Of a stretch of 5,053 nt of DNA, positions 1-5,053 are shown piece after piece. Where the stretch lies: assembly GCA_021779695.1 (NCBI GenBank), contig JAJYAE010000320.1, positions 1 to 5,053 of the forward strand, read 5' to 3'. Position 1 is the stretch's first letter. Every line of letters begins with the position of its first letter. This DNA comes from Acidobacteriota bacterium (lineage in GTDB: Bacteria > Acidobacteriota > Terriglobia > Terriglobales > Acidobacteriaceae). The position numbers and the translations under genes are program-made. The notes beneath the pieces were generated by a model. It saw only the letters and a program-made list of their open reading frames with translations, was not told where the DNA came from and searched no databases.

Positions 1-1471
1 TGCCTACAGAAGTAAAGCGGCCGTCAGAGGTAGCCGGATAGGGTCCTCCATGCACCATGGCGTGTGATACCTCGACGCCCGTGGGGTAGCCGTTGAAGAT
101 AAGTCTGCCTACTTTTCTCTCGAGAATCTCCACAAGGTCGGCGTTTCGCGCGAGATCTTCTTCCGCGCCTATCAGCGTGGCTGTCAAATGGCCGGACAGG
201 GATTCTGCAGTACGGATAATCTCAGTGGGATCTGCGTAGGAGATAAACAGTGCAGAGGGACCGAAGATCTCTTCGCTCAAAGCTGGATTTGCTTCGAGCG
301 TTTTTGCATTTATAACGAAGAGCGCCAAATCAGCTATCGCGCCGTTGCATTCCTGGGATGAGATGGGAGTGGTAATGGCATTCACTTCACTTGAACCCAT
401 TCGTTCTGCGACTAATTGCGCAAAGTGTGTCGCTATCCCTCTTGTCAACATAGTGAACGACGGAGACTGCCGTCCGATATCTCGTAAATGGTCGAGCACT
501 TCGCTAATCTCTTGCTGAGGGACAAATATCAGGCCAGGCTTGGTGCAGAACTGCCCTGCACCCAGTGTGATGGATGCATGTAGCTCTTTAGCGATCTTCT
601 CCCCTCGCTCGCGAATAGCGCCGGGAAGCACAAAAACAGGATTCGTGCTGCTCATCTCCGTGAAACACGGGATCGGGTTGGGCCTGGCTGCTGCCAAGTC
701 CATGAGTGTGCGACCTGCTACAAGCGAGCCGGTGAATCCGACAGCCTTGACACGAGGGTGTTGCACTAATGCAGTGCCCACAGCGTTTCCCTTGTCAAAG
801 AGTAATGAAAAAACTCCAGACGGTAGGTTCGCAGAGTGAACACAAGATGCGATTACGTGGCCGACCAGTTCGCTCGTTCCGGGATGAGCCGGATGTGCCT
901 TGACAAGTACGCTATTTCCCGCCGCTAACGCGGAAGCCGTATCACCACCGGCTACAGAGAATGCTATGGGAAAATTGCTTGCACCAAAAACGGCGACGGG
1001 GCCAAGCGGCCGAAGCATAGACCGTAAATCCGGTCTGGAGTTTGGCCGACGGGAGGGCAATGCTCGATCGATTCGCGCCATCACCCAAGATCCCTCCTCC
1101 GCAACCTCGGCGAACAGGCGAAGTTGGTTCGCCGTGCGAGCAACTTCGCCTTCGAGTCGTGGCACAGATAGCGCAGTTTCCGAATGTGCTCTCTCTACCA
1201 GAGCATCGCGGATTGCCTCCAGTCCCTCCGCAATAGCTCTGAGCAGAGATGCCTTCTCTGCCCCGGAGGTTTTTGCGTAAACAGGAAATGCCCGTTCCGC
1301 CAGTAGGGTGGCCTGTTCTATCTCATCGTGGGACGCCGAAACATATTTCGGACTGAGGGACTGTCCGGTAGCTGGATTGGTGGCCGCGAAAGGTGCATCT
1401 TGTTCCGCGCCGCTTAGAGCGGTCTTACGTGCAGACATTCCTCCAATGATGGATTGGCCGGCAAGGGTCAT
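1..1471 (-). CDS. Alpha-ketoglutarate semialdehyde dehydrogenase (ALDH superfamily), C-terminus cut by window edge
   Basis: Likely oxidises 2,5-dioxopentanoate (alpha-ketoglutarate semialdehyde) to alpha-ketoglutarate with NAD(P)+, the last step of hydroxyproline breakdown in the cytoplasm. The reading frame has no stop from the ATG at 1471 to the left edge: 490 residues are visible and roughly 35 are missing compared with the usual 520-530. Visible motifs are FGASNFP with Asn166 at the catalytic Asn position, Lys191 in the cofactor loop (VLVKAHPAHP), FTGS at 247-250, the general base Glu272 in EMSSTNP, the catalytic nucleophile Cys309 in GAGQFC, and EEIFGP at 400-405. The GASNFP, SSTNPVF and QFCTKPG wording is typical of the KGSADH/NADP+-type branch rather than of betaine or glycolytic aldehyde dehydrogenases. 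The start at 1471 is preferred because the family begins with an M-L-G-x-x-I-G-G-like segment; Met12 would remove it. The gene starts 5 bases after the upstream deaminase stop, so it is co-transcribed. KGSA is also made in glucarate and arabinose pathways; the neighbours favour hydroxyproline. Confidence 0.9.
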   Translation of the reverse strand, partial: MTLAGQSIIGGMSARKTALSGAEQDAPFAATNPATGQSLSPKYVSASHDEIEQATLLAERAFPVYAKTSGAEKASLLRAIAEGLEAIRDALVERAHSETALSVPRLEGEVARTANQLRLFAEVAEEGSWVMARIDRALPSRRPNSRPDLRSMLRPLGPVAVFGASNFPIAFSVAGGDTASALAAGNSVLVKAHPAHPGTSELVGHVIASCVHSANLPSGVFSLLFDKGNAVGTALVQHPRVKAVGFTGSLVAGRTLMDLAAARPNPIPCFTEMSSTNPVFVLPGAIRERGEKIAKELHASITLGAGQFCTKPGLIFVPQQEISEVLDHLRDIGRQSPSFTMLTRGIATHFAQLVAERMGSSEVNAITTPISSQECNGAIADLALFVINAKTLEANPALSEEIFGPSALFISYADPTEIIRTAESLSGHLTATLIGAEEDLARNADLVEILERKVGRLIFNGYPTGVEVSHAMVHGGPYPATSDGRFTSVG

Positions 1472-1476
1472 CGTGT

Positions 1477-2412
1477 CTACCGCCTTCCACTCTTGCCAGT
1501 GATTGTCATGGGAATCTGCCCTAGCTCGGGCCTACTGCGAAGTGCGTCGTGAATGATGAGTCGCGCGTTCTCTAGTTCTTTGCCCTCAATTTCCAATCGG
1601 GGACCCCGTACCCGCGCATTACCCACCCCTAATTCCTGCTGCACCAGTTTCACTAGCTGGATGAATTTAGGCACAGTGTCCATCCGCAGCAATGGTAGAA
1701 ACCACCGATAGAGTTCGCGCGCCGATCGCTGCTTTCCTTCCATCGCATAGTTGAAAAGAGCGACAGATTCTCGTGGCATCGCGTTGACAAGGCCAGCAAT
1801 CCATCCCACGGCCCCTGCGGAGATGGCTTCTACAATTTCATCATCAACACCCACGAAGATACTTAAGCGATCCTCGGTCATTTCTCGAATTGCTGTAACA
1901 CGGCGCACATCCGCGCTCGACTCTTTTACAGCATGGAGATTTTCGTGCTCCGACGCCAGTTCGAAGATCTGCTCCGGAACAAAGTCAGTTCCGTAGGCGA
2001 CTGGGTTGTTGTACAGCATCGCGGAAAGTGAAGTCGCGCCTAAGACTTGGGAGACATATGCTTTCATCTCGCGCCAGTCTCCCTTATAAACATACGGCGG
2101 CAAGATCATAACCCCGTCACAACCTACATCATTGGCTGCTTTCGCCTGCGCAACAGCTTCAAGCGTGGAGAGAGCGGAAATCGCCGCGACCACTGGTGCG
2201 CGTCCACCAACGGAATCCACAACATTCGCGAGAATAGATTTCTTCTCTTCAAAACCAATAGTCGCTCCCTCTCCCAGAGAGCCTAAGAGAACGATCCCAG
2301 TGCAGCCGTTGTCCAACATCCAACGGGCGTGAAGGGACATGAACTCGTGATCGACTGCCAGGTTGTTGTCGAAGCAGGTAGTCATTGCGGGCATTACGCC
2401 GTTCCATTTCAT
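1477..2412 (-). CDS. DHDPS/NAL-family enzyme, probable 1-pyrroline-4-hydroxy-2-carboxylate deaminase
   Basis: Class I aldolase-fold (TIM barrel) enzyme of 311 residues, within the normal family range of about 290-310. Family hallmarks are visible: a glycine-rich substrate loop GSLGEG at 44-49, catalytic Tyr134 in LYNNP, and the Schiff-base lysine Lys163 in AVKESS. The loop differs from the G-T-T-G-E of lysine-biosynthetic dihydrodipicolinate synthase, which argues against that role. The segments YNNPVAYGTDF (134-144) and VKESSADVRR (162-171) resemble the subgroup found in hydroxyproline gene clusters, which converts 1-pyrroline-4-hydroxy-2-carboxylate to alpha-ketoglutarate semialdehyde and ammonia (EC 3.5.4.22; called LhpC in Pseudomonas and HypD in Sinorhizobium). 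Flanking genes match the steps before and after. The start at 2412 has a strong ribosome binding site and gives the expected M-x-W-x-G-V-x-P-A N-terminus. The main alternative is a 2-keto-3-deoxy sugar-acid dehydratase that also yields KGSA, but the upstream amine dehydrogenase makes this less likely. Confidence 0.87.
   Translation of the reverse strand: MKWNGVMPAMTTCFDNNLAVDHEFMSLHARWMLDNGCTGIVLLGSLGEGATIGFEEKKSILANVVDSVGGRAPVVAAISALSTLEAVAQAKAANDVGCDGVMILPPYVYKGDWREMKAYVSQVLGATSLSAMLYNNPVAYGTDFVPEQIFELASEHENLHAVKESSADVRRVTAIREMTEDRLSIFVGVDDEIVEAISAGAVGWIAGLVNAMPRESVALFNYAMEGKQRSARELYRWFLPLLRMDTVPKFIQLVKLVQQELGVGNARVRGPRLEIEGKELENARLIIHDALRSRPELGQIPMTITGKSGRR
1480..1488 (-). promoter_or_regulatory. 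Weak ribosome binding site for the aldehyde dehydrogenase
   Basis: The purine-rich stretch GGAAGGCGG lies 8 bases before the ATG at 1471, inside the last codons of the preceding gene. The match to AGGAGG is imperfect. With a 5-base intergenic gap, reinitiation by ribosomes finishing the upstream gene probably contributes. A better GGAGGA sits directly against the internal ATG at 1438, but it is too close to act as a ribosome binding site for it. Confidence 0.4.
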
Positions 2413-2416
2413 AATC

Positions 2417-2422
2417 TCTCCT
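2417..2422 (-). promoter_or_regulatory. Strong ribosome binding site of the deaminase gene, overlapping the upstream stop codon
   Basis: AGGAGA sits 4 bases before the ATG at 2412. Its first two bases are the last two of the TAG (2421-2423) that ends the flavoprotein gene. It is the best Shine-Dalgarno match in the window and fixes the deaminase start. Its placement lets terminating ribosomes hand over directly to the next gene. Confidence 0.75.
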
Positions 2423-3704
2423 AAGTATCCAGATTGTTGTGTCTCGGGTTTTCACGAGCTGCCGTCAAGCTTGCAATTGGCGTCGGAAAGATGGGAGGCC
2501 TGATGGAATCTGCGATCCAACCATTCAAAAATTCCAGTGCGGTTCCGCAGATGCGTCCCTGGCATGGACCCATGCCGCAGCGCGTATGCAACTTCGCCGA
2601 ACGCCATGAGTTGTGCTGAGAGATAAGTTCAAGGGGTACATCCTCGCAGCGACAAACAATCGTATCCGGATGCCCCAAAGTTTTGAGTTCCGACCGTAGC
2701 GCAAAAGTTCTAGCAAGAAGGGTGGTGAATTTCAGCATTTTGCCATGTTGTTCTTTCAGGGCCTCCGCCCCTTTACAATCACCCGCGCTAGCCAGTCCAG
2801 CAATCCGCCCTTCTAGCAACGCCATTTCTAATCCTCCAATGCCCGTGCCTTCTCCGGCGCAAAAGATAGAGTCTACAGACGTGCGCTGCAGGGAATCGAC
2901 TGCCACAAATGTGTCCTGGATGCGACAGCCTAGCAAACAGGCCAATTCAGTATTGGGCACTAGATGAAATCCACAGGCAAGATAGTCGCACGGCAACTCG
3001 GATCGAGTCGTTCCATCCGAAATCACTATTGACTGGAGCTTGTCTTTTCCCCGCGCAGCGATTGGCCAACAACCAGCGCGAAAGGGAATACCGAAGGTTT
3101 TCCACAAATACTGCGCTGCTTGTGCCAGCTTGCGAGGAGTGCCTGCGATTCCACTCACAAAACGCGCCAGGTTTATCCATGACGTTTGCTCACAAATGGC
3201 CACAACATTGGCTCCGTGCTCGCGCAAATATGCGGAAACGGCGACAAGCAGTGGGCCACTACCCGCGACGACAACGCGTTTATTTCGAATGGGCAAACCG
3301 GATTTAACCATCACCTGCAGAGCACCCGCTCCTACAACGTTGGGCAGCGTCCATCCTGGAAAAGGCAAGAACCTCTCACGAGCACCCGTTGCCAGAACCA
3401 GGCGCGTGTAGCCAAGGTCGATGCTCTCACCCTGTTGTTCAGCTCGCAGAATCCCGAAAGCAGGAGTATCAAAGATTCGCCAACCGAAGAAATGCCTTAT
3501 TGACTGGTTTCTTTCAAGCCTGCGAAACCAGTAAGAGGGGGATGAGTCTGAGTTTCCTTGCGGTTCTCCACGCCAGATCTGACCACCAGGCGTAAAATTT
3601 TCGTCAACAATCGCGACACGGTTTCCATGTTCAGCCGCCTCGCAAGCCGCTGCAATTCCCGCGGGACCTCCGCCTACCACGACAATTTCAAAGTTGTAGG
3701 TCAT
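2421..3704 (-). CDS. FAD-dependent oxidoreductase with C-terminal BFD-like [2Fe-2S] domain; probable D-hydroxyproline dehydrogenase large electron-transfer subunit
   Basis: Protein of 427 residues related to HcnB, opine oxidase A subunits and the NAD(P)/FAD oxidoreductase subunit of multi-subunit D-hydroxyproline dehydrogenases. An N-terminal Rossmann motif GGGPAG lies at 11-16 (FAD), followed by PGGQIW at 39-44 and the LATGARER segment near 104-111. A second dinucleotide fold carries GSGP at 148-151, and the CAGEGTGIGG stretch at 282-291 closes the FAD site. The C-terminal region has C351-x-C353 and then Cys376, Cys381 and Cys386 in RCGMGPCQGRIC. This matches the bacterioferritin-associated-ferredoxin-like cluster, with 351, 353, 381 and 386 the likely ligands. 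The protein probably passes electrons between the substrate-oxidising subunit, the small ferredoxin subunit and a respiratory acceptor; which subunit binds substrate cannot be read from sequence. The frame is open up to 3785, but the ATG at 3704 is chosen because it forms an ATGA overlap with the upstream stop and places the FAD motif at the usual distance from the N-terminus. Confidence 0.87.
   Translation of the reverse strand: MTYNFEIVVVGGGPAGIAAACEAAEHGNRVAIVDENFTPGGQIWRGEPQGNSDSSPSYWFRRLERNQSIRHFFGWRIFDTPAFGILRAEQQGESIDLGYTRLVLATGARERFLPFPGWTLPNVVGAGALQVMVKSGLPIRNKRVVVAGSGPLLVAVSAYLREHGANVVAICEQTSWINLARFVSGIAGTPRKLAQAAQYLWKTFGIPFRAGCWPIAARGKDKLQSIVISDGTTRSELPCDYLACGFHLVPNTELACLLGCRIQDTFVAVDSLQRTSVDSIFCAGEGTGIGGLEMALLEGRIAGLASAGDCKGAEALKEQHGKMLKFTTLLARTFALRSELKTLGHPDTIVCRCEDVPLELISQHNSWRSAKLHTRCGMGPCQGRICGTALEFLNGWIADSIRPPIFPTPIASLTAARENPRHNNLDT
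3701..3704 (-). other. ATGA start/stop overlap (translational coupling)
   Basis: The stop TGA of the [2Fe-2S] gene and the ATG of the large flavoprotein share the four bases ATGA. No convincing Shine-Dalgarno sequence precedes this ATG, so translation probably depends on ribosomes terminating on the upstream gene. That would tie the output of the two subunits together. Confidence 0.75.
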
Positions 3705-3943
3705 TGCGTATGAACATCCATGCCCTGTTGGCAAAGAATCCGGCAACTGAGTTGATGAGGCTTTCCGTTGATGATGGTGCGGCATTCGCAGCAGACGCCC
3801 ATAGCACAGAGAGGGCCCCTCGGTTCTCCCGTCAGTGATTCCCTGCAGACTTCATCAGCAGCGGCTATAGCCACGCACACCGTCGTTCCTCTGGGGACAC
3901 GTATTGGTTTCTGGTTGATCGTAAGCGATATGGTTTCAGGCAT
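3701..3943 (-). CDS. Small (2Fe-2S)-binding protein, HcnA-like subunit of the amino-acid dehydrogenase
   Basis: A complete 80-residue ferredoxin-like protein. An N-terminal beta-hairpin segment (ISLTINQKPIRVPRGTTV) is followed by PRGPLCAMGVCCEC and a downstream cysteine, giving Cys46-x4-Cys51-x2-Cys54-x12-Cys67. This is the plant-type [2Fe-2S] pattern of the N-terminal sarcosine oxidase alpha/HcnA family, for which 80-110 residues is usual. The motif G-x-P-R-G-P-L-C-x-M-G-V-C is characteristic of that group. It has no signal peptide or membrane segment, so it acts in the cytoplasm or as part of a membrane-associated complex through its partners. It is expected to shuttle electrons between the two flavin subunits encoded on either side. 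It overlaps the upstream flavoprotein gene by 8 bases and the downstream one by 4, consistent with a stoichiometric complex. It carries eight cysteines in 80 residues, four more than a single cluster needs (23, 33, 52 and 71). Confidence 0.88.
   Translation of the reverse strand: MPETISLTINQKPIRVPRGTTVCVAIAAADEVCRESLTGEPRGPLCAMGVCCECRTIINGKPHQLSCRILCQQGMDVHTQ
3936..3943 (-). other. 8-base gene overlap between DAO-type subunit and [2Fe-2S] subunit
   Basis: The ATG of the small ferredoxin subunit starts inside the penultimate codons of the upstream gene, and the eight bases ATGCCTGA contain both its start and the upstream TGA stop. A modest GGCGGAAG sits just upstream. The arrangement supports coupled translation of the two subunits. 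Confidence 0.7.
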
Positions 3944-5053
3944 GGGCTTCCGCCATGGAAAAGCGGGATGGCAAATATGGGTTTGGCGAGATGATCGATT
4001 TGCGTTGGAGAAATTGGTCTACCAGCAAATGAGCTGTAGCGAGCGATGTTGTGATGCCAAGTCCTTCATGACCGACTGCCAGAAACATACTGGCATCAAG
4101 CTGAAAGCCACCAATTAGAGGCAGGTGATCGGGTGTCGCGACGCGGAAACCTGTCCAGATTCGCAGAGCTGAAAGGAGGCCTAGCTTTGGAATAAACATT
4201 TGCGCACGTTCAATCATCGCCTCGACTATAGAGCGGTCGACAAATCCATCATCGACGTCGAACTGGCGAGAAGAGCCAAGCAATAGCTGCCCTGTGGGCC
4301 GGGGCTGCAGATTGAATGCGACTGAGCTACCCTCCACTGAGTGTGCACTCGTAAGATAGCCGAGCTCTACCATCTGGTGGCGACAATAGCCTGGATACCG
4401 ATCCGTGATAATTAAGTGCCCTTTTCGTTTTCGGATCGGTAAGCCCGGAGTCACGTCACCAGCCGAAGCTCCCATCGCATTCACAATACGATCGGCGCAA
4501 AGTAAAGTTGCATCGTCTAGTAGAACCTCGCTGCCACCTGCTCGCACGACTGTCTTGTTCAGATAAAGTTTTGCGCCCAGTTCTTGAGCACGCTGAACCA
4601 GGCATAACGCCGCGGACGGAGGATACAAAACGGCGTCTTCGGGGACCAGCAATGCACCGGAAAGATCGCTGGAGAGATTTGGCTCAGCTTTCTTCAGATC
4701 GTTCGAGTCTAGAATCTCAACGGGAACCCCCAGAGACTGGTAGTAGATGTATTTGCGCTGAACCTCCAGCATCTCTCCTTCATTCTTGGCGATCCACAGA
4801 GTTCCACAGCAGTCGTGCTCGACACTCTTGGGCAAGGTTGGTGCCAACTCTGCCCATAGCATTTGCGAATATCGTGTCAGCGCAAACTGGGCCGGTGAGT
4901 CGTCCATAACAACGATGTGGCCCATCCCTGCAGCAGTGGCTTCTCCGCCAATGACTCCGCGTTCCACAATGGCGACACACATACCCGCCCGCGAAAACTC
5001 CAAAGCACACGCCGCCCCGACGATACCCGCGCCAAGAACTACAACATCATATT
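3936..5053 (-). CDS. DAO-family FAD-dependent oxidoreductase, probable D-hydroxyproline dehydrogenase subunit, N-terminus cut by window edge
   Basis: The frame is open to the right edge. 371 residues are visible from the Tyr codon at 5051, and only a handful of N-terminal residues should be missing because the first visible segment, YDVVVLGAGIVGAACA, is the classic beta-alpha-beta FAD motif (GAGIVG at visible residues 8-13, ribose-binding Glu30 at the end of strand 2). Other D-amino-acid oxidase/sarcosine oxidase family marks are RIVNAMGASAG (188-197), RIWTGFRVATPDHLPLIG (297-314), and GHEGLGITTSLATA (327-340), the C-terminal FAD-contact helix. A TTG at 5003 could be mistaken for a start, but it would delete the FAD motif. 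In hydroxyproline clusters this subunit (LhpB-type, HcnC-like) is thought to oxidise cis-4-hydroxy-D-proline to the pyrroline. No quinone or oxygen specificity can be read from sequence. Alternatives are D-proline or another D-amino-acid/opine dehydrogenase; the downstream genes favour hydroxyproline. Confidence 0.87.
   Translation of the reverse strand, partial: YDVVVLGAGIVGAACALEFSRAGMCVAIVERGVIGGEATAAGMGHIVVMDDSPAQFALTRYSQMLWAELAPTLPKSVEHDCCGTLWIAKNEGEMLEVQRKYIYYQSLGVPVEILDSNDLKKAEPNLSSDLSGALLVPEDAVLYPPSAALCLVQRAQELGAKLYLNKTVVRAGGSEVLLDDATLLCADRIVNAMGASAGDVTPGLPIRKRKGHLIITDRYPGYCRHQMVELGYLTSAHSVEGSSVAFNLQPRPTGQLLLGSSRQFDVDDGFVDRSIVEAMIERAQMFIPKLGLLSALRIWTGFRVATPDHLPLIGGFQLDASMFLAVGHEGLGITTSLATAHLLVDQFLQRKSIISPNPYLPSRFSMAEAHA

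Larger units (their letters stand above)
1..5053 (-). other. Hydroxyproline-catabolism operon segment (five genes, single transcription unit)
   Basis: All five genes lie on the minus strand with junctions of -8, -4, +8 and +5 bases, so they almost certainly share one transcript whose promoter lies beyond the right edge. Order along the transcript is DAO-type subunit, [2Fe-2S] subunit, FAD/BFD subunit, deaminase, semialdehyde dehydrogenase, which follows the biochemical order from D-hydroxyproline to alpha-ketoglutarate. The 4-hydroxyproline 2-epimerase, a transporter and a regulator, usual companions of these genes, are not in the window. No terminator is visible after the last gene because it runs off the left edge. 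Confidence 0.8.

Noticed and set aside
900..1280. 126-codon plus-strand open frame
   Set aside because: It is antisense to the aldehyde dehydrogenase, whose frame is continuous and motif-rich. The product resembles no family and is Ser/Ala/Arg-rich as expected of an antisense shadow.
1438..1471. Internal ATG at 1438 as start of the aldehyde dehydrogenase, preceded by GGAGGA
   Set aside because: The purine tract abuts the ATG with no usable spacing, and starting there would remove the conserved N-terminal I-G-G segment of the family.
1477..2412. Lysine-biosynthetic dihydrodipicolinate synthase (dapA)
   Set aside because: The canonical G-T-T-G-E loop is absent, and the gene sits between a catabolic amine dehydrogenase and an aldehyde dehydrogenase, not lysine genes.
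2909..3307. 132-codon plus-strand open frame (with a 123-codon one at 3040-3411)
   Set aside because: Both are antisense to the conserved flavoprotein gene, overlap each other in different frames, and show no recognisable domain.
2421..3785. 27-residue N-terminal extension of the large flavoprotein (start at 3785)
   Set aside because: It would overlap the [2Fe-2S] gene by 85 bases, has a low-complexity His/Ser-rich look, and puts the FAD motif too far from the N-terminus. The ATG at 3704 gives the ATGA overlap and the usual spacing.
4508..4909. 133-codon plus-strand open frame
   Set aside because: It is antisense to the DAO-type gene, with no family resemblance and no convincing ribosome binding site.
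3936..5003. TTG start at 5003 for the DAO-type gene
   Set aside because: The frame is open upstream and the residues encoded there form the FAD-binding GxGxxG motif, so the real start lies past the window edge.
2421..5053. Hydrogen cyanide synthase (hcnABC) operon
   Set aside because: The three subunits resemble HcnC, HcnA and HcnB, but the order differs from hcnA-hcnB-hcnC, and they are followed without a break by a DHDPS-family deaminase and a KGSA dehydrogenase, which fit hydroxyproline use and not cyanogenesis.

Overview
The window is one uninterrupted minus-strand gene train of five protein-coding genes. The two outer genes are cut by the window edges. The longest non-coding gap is 8 bases, so no stretch lacks a gene, and I see no internal promoter, terminator, RNA gene, mobile element, CRISPR array or repeat. 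Base composition looks moderate, slightly over half G+C by eye, and codon use looks even across the five genes. The sequence alone does not fix the organism. The gene content fits an aerobic, Gram-negative soil heterotroph (an acidobacterium or proteobacterium would be plausible), which is weak inference.

In transcription order, right to left, the layout is as follows. (1) 5053-3936: a DAO-type FAD amine dehydrogenase subunit, missing only a few N-terminal residues. (2) 3943-3701: an 80-residue [2Fe-2S] protein overlapping gene 1 by 8 bases. (3) 3704-2421: a 427-residue FAD-dependent oxidoreductase with a C-terminal BFD-like cysteine cluster, overlapping gene 2 by 4 bases (ATGA). (4) 2412-1477: a 311-residue dihydrodipicolinate synthase/N-acetylneuraminate lyase family enzyme. 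(5) 1471-1: an aldehyde dehydrogenase of the alpha-ketoglutarate semialdehyde dehydrogenase type, whose 490 visible residues run off the left edge.

Together they read as the lower part of the bacterial trans-4-hydroxy-L-proline degradation pathway. An epimerase, not in the window, would make cis-4-hydroxy-D-proline. The three-subunit flavin/iron-sulfur dehydrogenase (genes 1-3) would oxidise it to 1-pyrroline-4-hydroxy-2-carboxylate. The DHDPS-family enzyme (gene 4) would deaminate that to alpha-ketoglutarate semialdehyde, and the aldehyde dehydrogenase (gene 5) would oxidise it to alpha-ketoglutarate for the TCA cycle. The assignment rests on the combination of genes, because each family alone has other members: HcnABC-like glycine oxidation, opine oxidases, and 2-keto-3-deoxy sugar-acid dehydratases.

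I found no sign of a previously undescribed system. The points worth a second look are the split, translationally coupled dehydrogenase, its cysteine-rich iron-sulfur subunit, the second iron-sulfur cluster predicted in the large subunit, and what lies beyond the right edge.
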